A DNA stretch of 64,000 nt from Mucilaginibacter lacusdianchii (GTDB taxonomy: Bacteria > Bacteroidota > Bacteroidia > Sphingobacteriales > Sphingobacteriaceae): the NCBI RefSeq assembly GCF_009770985.1, contig NZ_WSRW01000003.1, forward strand, positions 186,001-250,000, read 5' to 3'. The notes under the pieces are model-generated. The model did not search any database. It was given only the letters and a program-made list of their open reading frames with translations, and was not told where the DNA came from. Shown in pieces: positions 36,420 through 44,073 of the stretch. Position 1 is the stretch's first letter, and the number at the start of each line of letters is the position of its first letter. A program made the position numbers and the translations under genes.

Positions 36420-37847
36420 ATGCAGTTAATAAAGATAAGTGCTTTTGTAACTGGGTTACTATTGCTAGGCAGCACTGCGTTTGCTCAGCAGCTTAATGAT
36501 TCGGACAACGAATATAAAAAGCCGTTGAAACAGGTACTTACCGAGATACAAGATAAATTCCATGTCAAAATCAAGTACTCGGAAGATATGGTGAAAGACC
36601 GCTGGGTACCTTATGCCGATTGGCGTTACAAACCAACAGCGGCTAAAACGCTGGCTGCTGTGCTGGCACCGCTGGATATGAAAGTAAATGAGGAAGGGCC
36701 TAACGCTTTTAAGCTCAAATATTACGAGTACTCGCGCATTACACCCGAAGAAGGCCGTGAAAAGCTGGCTTATCTTTCCTCGTTTTACCATGATTTATCT
36801 GGCTGGGAAAAGCGCAAGGCGGATTTAAAGCCGTGCATGTACCAGGCGTTAAAGCTATCGCCGCTACCTGCCAAACCAGCTTCAAAGCCCATCATTACCA
36901 ACAAACGGGTAATGGATGGGTATACCATTGAAAATATTGCTATCGAAACTTTGCCGGGTTTATATGTGAGCGGGTCTTTATATCAGCCCACAAAAGCCAA
37001 AGGCAAAATACCGGTAATATTGTGTCCCGATGGGCATTTTGGCGATGGCCGTTACCGTGCTGATGAGCAATACCGTTGCGCTACCCTGGCGCGTATGGGT
37101 GCTATGGCCATCAGCTACGACCTGTTTGCATGGGGCGAATCGCTGCTGCAGTTTAAAGGCGAGGATCACCGCCGCAGCCTGGCCATGACTATCCAAGCAC
37201 TGGATAGTTTCCGCATTCTTGATTATTTGCTGTCTCTAAAAAATGCTGACCCCAACCGTGTAGCTATTACCGGCGCATCGGGTGGTGGCAGCCATACCAT
37301 GCTGATGACAGCGTTAGACGACCGTATTAAAGTAAGCGTACCTGTAGTCATGTTGTCCAGTTACTTTTCGGGCGGTTGCCCTTGCGAAAGCGGCATGCCG
37401 GTGCATCTATGTGGTGGTGGAACTAATAATGACGAGTTGGCGGCCATGGCGGCCCCGCGCCCGCAGTTGGTTATATCCGATGGTAAAGATTGGTCGGCCA
37501 ACGTACCGGATACCGATTTGCCGTACCTGCAAAAAATATATGGTTATTACGGCAAACCCGAATTGGTCCAAAACGCCCATTTCCCAACCGAAGGCCACGA
37601 CTATGGCAAATCCAAACGGATGGCTATGTACGATTTTATGGCCAAATACCTAAACCTGAACATCAACGCGGTAAAAGGAGCAGATGGCAAGATTGACGAA
37701 TCGAAAGTAACTATCGAGAAATATCCCGCCATGTATGTATTTGGTGAAAAAGGAGAGCGTCTGCCCGCCAATGCGATCCACAGCTTCGAGCAATTGGAAA
37801 AAGTGTTTGCATCAGCTACCAAAAGCAATGTTTCTGCAACCCATTAA
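36420..37847 (+). CDS. Secreted alpha/beta-hydrolase esterase with N-terminal STN-like domain
   Basis: After a signal peptide (to about residue 22), residues 30-100 show a secretin/TonB short N-terminal (STN)-like unit: PLKQVLTEIQDKFHVKIKY, KPTAAKTLAAVLAPLDMKV, then FKLKYY. Residues about 150-470 form an alpha/beta-hydrolase with nucleophile Ser in TGASGGGSH (near 286), a candidate Asp in the ISDGKDWSANVPDTD stretch (about 352-366) and His in EGHDYGKS (near 392). This resembles bacterial acetyl- or methyl-esterases of carbohydrates, possibly CE7- or CE19-like. STN domains normally belong to FecR-dependent receptors and secretins, so the fusion is unusual. It starts 1 bp after the upstream gene. 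Confidence 0.72.
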   Translation: MQLIKISAFVTGLLLLGSTAFAQQLNDSDNEYKKPLKQVLTEIQDKFHVKIKYSEDMVKDRWVPYADWRYKPTAAKTLAAVLAPLDMKVNEEGPNAFKLKYYEYSRITPEEGREKLAYLSSFYHDLSGWEKRKADLKPCMYQALKLSPLPAKPASKPIITNKRVMDGYTIENIAIETLPGLYVSGSLYQPTKAKGKIPVILCPDGHFGDGRYRADEQYRCATLARMGAMAISYDLFAWGESLLQFKGEDHRRSLAMTIQALDSFRILDYLLSLKNADPNRVAITGASGGGSHTMLMTALDDRIKVSVPVVMLSSYFSGGCPCESGMPVHLCGGGTNNDELAAMAAPRPQLVISDGKDWSANVPDTDLPYLQKIYGYYGKPELVQNAHFPTEGHDYGKSKRMAMYDFMAKYLNLNINAVKGADGKIDESKVTIEKYPAMYVFGEKGERLPANAIHSFEQLEKVFASATKSNVSATH

Positions 37848-37856
37848 ACCTTCTTT

Positions 37857-38789
37857 ATGAAACCAGCTGATTCAAAAGGTCATTTATCTCATTCAAGGCG
37901 TAAGTTTTTAAACAGTAGCGCGTTGCTGGCTGCAGGTATACTATTGCCTAAGCAAAAGGGTTGGGCTTCGGCGCTAGCTGCGTTCGCCAAAAGTCCGCGA
38001 TACAAAGTAGCGGTAGTGGATCTGATGATTCTGAAACGTCAGAAACTCGGCGCTTTTCAGCTTACCAAAGATATAGGTGCGGACGGGGTAGAAGTGGATA
38101 TGGGAGGCTTGGGAAACCGCGAAACCTTCGATAATCAACTGGCAAAGCCGGAAATACGAGAGCAATTTTTAGCTAAGACTAAAGAGTTAAACCTGGAGAT
38201 ATGCTCGCTGGCTATGACCGGATTTTTTGCACAATCATTTGCCAAGAGGGATGGGGTTGATCGTATGGTGCAGGATTGTATTGATACCATAAAGGCCATG
38301 AATGTTAAAACTGCTTTCTTGCCGTTGGGCGTCAATAGTGATCTCACAAAGAATCCCGAATTGCGGCCGGTAGTAGTGGAACGGTTGAAACTTATTGCGC
38401 CTAAAGCCGAAGCCGCAGGGGTTATTATCGGTATAGAAACATCATTAAATGCTACCGATGAGGCTAAGCTGCTGGATGAAGTTGGTTCTCCGGCGATTCA
38501 AAGCTATTTCAACTTTGCCAACGCTTTGGATAATGGCCGTGATGTATGCGAGGAGTTAAAAATATTGGGTAAAAAGCGCATTTGCCAAATACATTGTACC
38601 AATACAGATGGTGTATGGTTGCAAAATGATACTAAGGTCGATTTAAAGAAGATAAAGAAAACCTTGGATAAAATGAAGTGGAGCGGCTGGTTAGTAATTG
38701 AACGCTCGCGAGATGCTAAAGATCCACGCAATGTGAAGTGGAACTTTAGCGCTAACGCCGCCTATGTTAAATCCATATTCCAATCTTAA
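37857..38789 (+). CDS. Tat-exported sugar-phosphate-isomerase/epimerase-like TIM barrel
   Basis: The N-terminus HSRRKFLNSSALLAAGILL carries the twin-arginine signal (RRKFL), so this protein is probably folded in the cytoplasm, perhaps with a bound metal, and exported. The 310-residue product is an AP endonuclease-2/xylose-isomerase-like TIM barrel; acidic and His residues (IGIETSLNATDE, QIHCTNTDG, WLVIERSRD) fit the metal site. Such Tat-borne epimerases are frequent in Sphingobacteriaceae sugar loci but their substrates are mostly unknown. The next gene begins 4 bp downstream. Confidence 0.78.
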   Translation: MKPADSKGHLSHSRRKFLNSSALLAAGILLPKQKGWASALAAFAKSPRYKVAVVDLMILKRQKLGAFQLTKDIGADGVEVDMGGLGNRETFDNQLAKPEIREQFLAKTKELNLEICSLAMTGFFAQSFAKRDGVDRMVQDCIDTIKAMNVKTAFLPLGVNSDLTKNPELRPVVVERLKLIAPKAEAAGVIIGIETSLNATDEAKLLDEVGSPAIQSYFNFANALDNGRDVCEELKILGKKRICQIHCTNTDGVWLQNDTKVDLKKIKKTLDKMKWSGWLVIERSRDAKDPRNVKWNFSANAAYVKSIFQS

Positions 38790-38793
38790 GCTT

Positions 38794-41361
38794 GTGCGGT
38801 ATATAAAGAAGGTATCAATTTATCTACGGCTGATTATGCTGGCGGTATGCTTCAACTTAAGCGTACAAGCTGCTGATATTTGGGTGTCGCCGTCGGGAGC
38901 AGACAATAACCCCGGTACGGAAAGCAGTCCCAAAGCTACAGTAGCAGCAGCACTGCGTCAAGCCCGCGAGCTGCGTCGGCTAAATGATCCTTCTATCAAA
39001 GGTGGTATTCATATCAAGCTGTCAGGAGGTGAGTATAATTTAACAGAACCTATTTTCATCCGGTACGAAGATTCCGGAACAGAAAACTCACCTACGTATA
39101 TCGAGGCGGCTTCAACGGCTCGGCCCATAATTAGCGGAGGCATAGCCATAACCGGCTGGCAACGGCTGCAAGCCACCGTTGCCGGTTTGCCGGCGCAAGC
39201 CAAAGGCAAGGTTTGGGTGGCCGACATACCAAAGTTTAACGGGCAATCATTACAATTCCGCCAGCTTTGGGTAAATGGCAATAAAGCCACCCGTGCACGT
39301 GAAGTAAATGATGATAACCAGATGCTGCGCATACTGGCTATGGATAAACAAAAGCAAGAGATGTGGATTCCGGCTAATGCAGCCAGGTTACCGAAAGATA
39401 TTGGACAGCTGGAAATGGTTATCCACCAAATGTGGGCCATTGCCAATCTAAGAGTAAAAAGTGTAACACCAGAAGGCGACAAGCTAAAGCTTACCTTTCA
39501 TCAGCCCGAAAGCCGCATACAGTTTGAGCACCCGTGGCCCGCTGCGGTAATTGATAAAGAACATAAGATGAATGGCAATTCTGCTTTTTATCTGGTGAAC
39601 CATATATCGTTTTTAGATACGCCCGGCGAGTGGTATGCCGATGTAGCCAATGGCAAAATTTACTATTGGCCACGCAGAGGTGAGAATTTGGTAACGGCTA
39701 AGGTAACAGTGCCTGAATTGGAAAAACTGGTACAGGTAACCGGTACTATTGATCGGCCCGTTTCATCCGTTTACTTCAAAGGCATCAGCTTTCAATACAG
39801 CACTTGGCTGCGGCCGTCGCAACAGGGGCATGTACCGCATCAGGCAGGCATGTATATGATAGACGCCTACAAGCTAAAAGTGCCAGGTACGCCCGAAAAG
39901 AAAGGTCTGGAAAATCAGGCATGGGTAGGCCGCCCTGCGGCGGCAGTAGAACTGGCTTATGCTCATCATACAGTGTTCGAAGATTGCCGTTTTGAGCACA
40001 TGGCTTCAACTGGTCTTGACTATCAGCGCGGTACGCATGATGATGTAATTAAAGGAAATCTATTTAAGGATATTGGTGGAACAGGTGTGCTGGTAGGCGT
40101 GTTTTCAGACGAGGCCCAGGAAGTGCATCTGCCATACAAGCCAAGTGATTTGCGCGAGGTGTGTACCAACGAGCGTATCGAAAACAATTTAATAACTGAT
40201 GTAACCAATGAGGATTGGGGCTGCGTTGGCATAGGCGCAGGTTATGTAAAAAATATTAACATTTCGCATAACGAAGTATCCGAAGTATCCTACAGTGGCA
40301 TCAGCATGGGGTGGGGGTGGACCAAGCTACCCAATGTAATGGAAGGCAACCAAATTGTCGGTAACAAAATCCATCATTATGGTAAGCACTTGTATGATGT
40401 ATCCGGCATTTATACTTTATCAGCACAGCCCAATTCAACCATTGCACAAAATTATATTGACAGCATTTATAAGGTGCCTTATGCCCACGATGTGCATCAT
40501 TGGTTTTACTTGTACTGCGATGAAGGCTCATCCGGTTTTACCGTAAAAAATAACTGGTGCCCAGCTGATAAATTTTTGCAGAATGCCAACGGGCCGGATA
40601 ATGTGTGGACAAACAACGGTGCGCAGGTAGCGGAAACCATTAAGCAGCAGGCCGGTTTGCAAGCTGATTATAAGAGCTTGTTGAAATTCCAGCAAACCGA
40701 CAAGCAAGGTAATATCAACTACGTTGGCTACGATATTAAAGCCGATCATCCGCAGGTGCTGGAAGTGATTGACACTACCGGCAAGATGCCCGATGCCGAA
40801 AAAGTAAAAGCTGTTTGTGTACGCAACGGTATCCCAGTTTCATCGGTTTACCAATGGCAAAACCGGATAGTGCTGTTTGGCTACCTGCCATCGGCCGAGC
40901 GGATTCAAAAGCTGTTGCGTGAAGACTTACCTTCAGCCCAAGTCAAATTATACGACAAGCCTTTTTACGTTTTCAACAACCAGCAACATTGTGCAAAAAA
41001 TACAGTTGCCGCCAAGCAATGGGATAACGTTGTGTTGACGGCTAATTTGGTGGCTGATCCCAAATTGCAGCAGGAATACCTGGATTATCACCAAACGCAG
41101 TTTCAAAAATGGCCACAGGTATCGCAGGGTTTTTGCAATGCCGGTTTCCAGCAATTGCTGGTGTTTAAAAACGGCAGGCAGTTGATGCTCATTATCAGCA
41201 TACCCAAAGGGGCTAACTTGGATGAACTGAATCCAAAAACTACAGAGAATAACCCGCGGGTTGTGGAATGGAACAAACTGATGGCTAAATACCAGGAAGG
41301 CGTTGCCGGAACAAAGCCTGGCGAGGTTTGGGTGTTCTTTAAACCCGTACCAGCCAATTAA
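38794..41361 (+). CDS. GH141-like parallel beta-helix fused to an L-rhamnose mutarotase (RhaM) domain
   Basis: I chose the GTG at 38794 because it follows the upstream stop and gives a normal signal peptide ending SVQA; the ATG at 38764 lies within the previous gene. Residues about 27-600 are a right-handed beta-helix with the opening DIWVSPSGADNNPGTESSPK and ISGGIAITGWQ, as in GH141/GH120-type glycosidases; GH141 includes an RG-II fucosidase. Residues about 740-855 match RhaM: LTANLVADPKLQQEYLDYHQ, KWPQV, NPRVVEWNKLMAKYQ and PGEVWVFFKP. The catalytic Tyr/His pair of RhaM (Y18, H22 in E. coli) is kept as Y762 and H766. Residues about 650-735 look like a second ferredoxin-like half. A secreted glycosidase-mutarotase fusion is highly unusual. 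Confidence 0.8.
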   Translation: MRYIKKVSIYLRLIMLAVCFNLSVQAADIWVSPSGADNNPGTESSPKATVAAALRQARELRRLNDPSIKGGIHIKLSGGEYNLTEPIFIRYEDSGTENSPTYIEAASTARPIISGGIAITGWQRLQATVAGLPAQAKGKVWVADIPKFNGQSLQFRQLWVNGNKATRAREVNDDNQMLRILAMDKQKQEMWIPANAARLPKDIGQLEMVIHQMWAIANLRVKSVTPEGDKLKLTFHQPESRIQFEHPWPAAVIDKEHKMNGNSAFYLVNHISFLDTPGEWYADVANGKIYYWPRRGENLVTAKVTVPELEKLVQVTGTIDRPVSSVYFKGISFQYSTWLRPSQQGHVPHQAGMYMIDAYKLKVPGTPEKKGLENQAWVGRPAAAVELAYAHHTVFEDCRFEHMASTGLDYQRGTHDDVIKGNLFKDIGGTGVLVGVFSDEAQEVHLPYKPSDLREVCTNERIENNLITDVTNEDWGCVGIGAGYVKNINISHNEVSEVSYSGISMGWGWTKLPNVMEGNQIVGNKIHHYGKHLYDVSGIYTLSAQPNSTIAQNYIDSIYKVPYAHDVHHWFYLYCDEGSSGFTVKNNWCPADKFLQNANGPDNVWTNNGAQVAETIKQQAGLQADYKSLLKFQQTDKQGNINYVGYDIKADHPQVLEVIDTTGKMPDAEKVKAVCVRNGIPVSSVYQWQNRIVLFGYLPSAERIQKLLREDLPSAQVKLYDKPFYVFNNQQHCAKNTVAAKQWDNVVLTANLVADPKLQQEYLDYHQTQFQKWPQVSQGFCNAGFQQLLVFKNGRQLMLIISIPKGANLDELNPKTTENNPRVVEWNKLMAKYQEGVAGTKPGEVWVFFKPVPAN

Positions 41362-41389
41362 TATAACTTATAATAACCAATATACTACA

Positions 41390-42475
41390 ATGCTCAAAAT
41401 CGGAATTTTAGGATTAGGAGAGGGACGAAGCACCATGTCGGCAGCTTTACAAAGCGACAAGCTGGAGCTGAAAATGGTGTGTGACAGAAGTTTGGAAACC
41501 TGTAAACACCGTGCTAAAGAGTTCGATTTCCATCAGTATACCACCGAGTATCAGGACATGCTGAATGATGCCGAGATTGATTTGATAGCTATTTATACAC
41601 CCGACTACCTGCATGCCGAGCATGTAAAACAAGCACTATTGGCGGGCAAGCATGTAGTGTGCACCAAACCCTTTATTGATGATTTAAGCCAAGCGAGTGA
41701 ACTTATACAATTATCTGAAACCACCGGCAAAGCAGTGTTTATTGGACAAAGCTCCCGTTTTTTTGAGCCGGCTAAACGGCAGCGTAAAGATTTTGAAGCC
41801 GGTTTAATTGGCGAGTTAATTACCATTGAAGCGCAGTATCATGCCGATCACCGTTGGTTTTTAGAAAAACCCTGGGCGCTGGAACAAGCTTTCAAATGGC
41901 TATATGGCGGCTTAAGCCATCCGGTTGATTTTATACGCTGGTATCTGCCCGATGTTGAAGAAGTAATGGGCTACGGCATGATCAGCAGCAACGGCAAAAA
42001 TGCCGGGCTTAAAAATGAAGATACCATGCACTTTATTTTCAAAGCTGCTGATGGCCGCATAGCACGTGTCAGCGGATGTTATACAGGACCAACGCAACCA
42101 GCCTATCGTGATAGCGGCATGAGTACCATTTTACGCGGAACCGAGGGGGCATCACAAGCCGATTACCATGAGCTGCGCTATGCTGTTACCGATAAAACCA
42201 GCGAAGAAAAGATTGTGGTTTGGGGCGATTCTACACTAAAACACTACTTCCGTTTTGAGGGCCAAAGCCACCATGCCGGCGAGTACCAAAATTACCTGGA
42301 ATATGTGGCCGATTGCCTGGAAAGCGGCCGTACTGCTTATCCCGATGTAAAAGAAGGGGTAGGTACCGTTGCCTTACTGCAAGCTATGGACCGCTCGCTC
42401 AAAACAGGTATGCCGGTGAAAGTAAATGATATTTTAAACGAATACGGTTTAAGCCGCGAAGCTTTAAAAGCCTGA
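41390..42475 (+). CDS. Gfo/Idh/MocA-family oxidoreductase
   Basis: The start at 41390 follows the upstream stop by 28 bp and opens directly with the Rossmann fold (MLKIGILGLGEGR); the earlier in-frame ATG at 41303 is inside the preceding gene. The 361-residue protein has the family pattern YTPDYLHAEHVKQALLAGKHV followed by the conserved CTKPF (EKP-type) segment, and a C-terminal alpha/beta domain with GGLSHPVDFIRWY. No signal peptide is present, so it acts in the cytoplasm on an imported sugar or sugar acid with NAD(P). It precedes a symporter by 2 bp, suggesting uptake and oxidation of the same compound. Substrate is unknown. Confidence 0.87.
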   Translation: MLKIGILGLGEGRSTMSAALQSDKLELKMVCDRSLETCKHRAKEFDFHQYTTEYQDMLNDAEIDLIAIYTPDYLHAEHVKQALLAGKHVVCTKPFIDDLSQASELIQLSETTGKAVFIGQSSRFFEPAKRQRKDFEAGLIGELITIEAQYHADHRWFLEKPWALEQAFKWLYGGLSHPVDFIRWYLPDVEEVMGYGMISSNGKNAGLKNEDTMHFIFKAADGRIARVSGCYTGPTQPAYRDSGMSTILRGTEGASQADYHELRYAVTDKTSEEKIVVWGDSTLKHYFRFEGQSHHAGEYQNYLEYVADCLESGRTAYPDVKEGVGTVALLQAMDRSLKTGMPVKVNDILNEYGLSREALKA

Positions 42476-42477
42476 TA

Positions 42478-44070
42478 TTGATGGGAAACATTGTACAACG
42501 CCTTACCACTTTAGATTACTTAATTGTGGCTGCCTATTTGGTGGTGCTGATGATTATTGGCTACCGCGCAAGCTTTGCCAGCCGTAAAAAGCCTGATGAA
42601 AGCTTGTTTCTGGCCAATAAAAGCTTAGGCTGGGCCAGTATTGGTTTTAACATGTGGGGTACCAACGTAGGGCCATCTATGCTGCTGGCGTTTGCCAGTA
42701 TTGGTTATAGCACGGGTATTGTGGCGGTAAATTTTGATTGGTATGCATTCGTGTTTCTGATGCTGCTGGCGTTGGTGTTTGCGCCCCGCTACCTGGCATC
42801 GGGCGTTAGTACCATGCCCGAGTTTATGGGCAACCGTTATGGCAGTTCCACCCAAAATATACTGGCCTGGTATGCGCTCATTAAAATTTTGATTTCGTGG
42901 TTATCACTTGGATTATTTGCCGGTGGTTTTTTGGTAAGGCAAATTTTAGGCATCCCTATGTGGCAATCGGTAATCGTGCTGGTTTCATTTGCAGGCTTGT
43001 TTACGTTTGCAGGTGGGTTAAAAGCCATTGCCAAAGTCAATGTTTTTCAAATGATATTGCTTATAGGCGTATCGTTAACCCTCACAATTTTAGGTATCAG
43101 CAAAGTGGGCGGCCTGTCAGCCGTATGGCATCAGGCACCGCCTAGTTACTGGAACCTAATTCATCCGGCTACAGATACCAAGTACCCGTGGTATGCTATA
43201 CTGCTGGGTTATCCGGTATCGGCCATAGCATTTTTCTGTACTGATCAGGCCATGGTGCAGTCGGTTTTGGGTGCCAAAAGTTTGGAGCAAGGACAGTTAG
43301 GGGTAAACTTTATTGGCTGGCTCAAAATACTTTCGCTCCCCTTATTTATACTCACCGGCGTACTTTGCTACGAGTTGTTTCCCCACCTGAAAGATCCGGC
43401 CGAAGCTTACATGACGATGGTAACCAATCTGTTTCCGCCGGGCATGAATGGGCTGGTTATTGTGGTGTTAATTGCGGTTTTAGTAGGTACCATAGGGTCA
43501 TCGCTCAACTCACTAAGTACAGTATATACTATGGATGTATACGTTAAAAAGATAAACCCTAATGCTACCAATAAAGACATCATTCGTGTAGGCCGGTTAA
43601 CCGTAGCTGCCGGATGCGTGTTTGCTATCATTATGGCACTGGCCATTGACAGCATTAAAGGGCTCAACCTGTTCGATGTGTTTCAATCCGTTCTAGGTTT
43701 TATAGCACCGCCCTTAGCGGTGGTATTTTTGCTTACCGTGTTCTGGAAAAGAACTACCCGTAAGGCTGTTAATACTATATTATCCGCTGGCTCGGCCTTC
43801 AGTTTGGCTACTGGCATGGTGTACCTTTGGTTATTACCGCCCGACAAGTATCATTTTTGGCCACATTATTTGATGTTGTCCTTTTTAATTTTTGCATTTC
43901 TGATGGTGGTTGCCATCCTGATATCCTTATTTGACACCTCGCCCCAAGTATACCAACCTACTGCAGATGACCTCACGCCGCTGGCTGAGCCAACCATGCG
44001 TGTAAAGGTTGCTTGGGTGCTGCTTACGGTGGTAATGATTGGCCTTTACATCATATTTAGCAGACATTGA
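42478..44070 (+). CDS. Sodium:solute symporter (SSS family), second of three
   Basis: The 530-residue membrane protein has about 13-14 hydrophobic helices and SSS signatures: NMWGTNVGPSMLLAFASIGY early, a GGLKAIAKVNVFQ segment in the middle and the Na+-site helix VGTIGSSLNSLSTVYTMDVY. It lacks the GGxEAVxWT motif of the 7219 and 60671 symporters, so it is a separate subgroup and probably carries a different sugar. It is translationally close to both neighbours (gaps of 2 and 3 bp), between an oxidoreductase and a rhamnosidase. Confidence 0.9.
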   Translation: MMGNIVQRLTTLDYLIVAAYLVVLMIIGYRASFASRKKPDESLFLANKSLGWASIGFNMWGTNVGPSMLLAFASIGYSTGIVAVNFDWYAFVFLMLLALVFAPRYLASGVSTMPEFMGNRYGSSTQNILAWYALIKILISWLSLGLFAGGFLVRQILGIPMWQSVIVLVSFAGLFTFAGGLKAIAKVNVFQMILLIGVSLTLTILGISKVGGLSAVWHQAPPSYWNLIHPATDTKYPWYAILLGYPVSAIAFFCTDQAMVQSVLGAKSLEQGQLGVNFIGWLKILSLPLFILTGVLCYELFPHLKDPAEAYMTMVTNLFPPGMNGLVIVVLIAVLVGTIGSSLNSLSTVYTMDVYVKKINPNATNKDIIRVGRLTVAAGCVFAIIMALAIDSIKGLNLFDVFQSVLGFIAPPLAVVFLLTVFWKRTTRKAVNTILSAGSAFSLATGMVYLWLLPPDKYHFWPHYLMLSFLIFAFLMVVAILISLFDTSPQVYQPTADDLTPLAEPTMRVKVAWVLLTVVMIGLYIIFSRH

Positions 44071-44073
44071 TTT

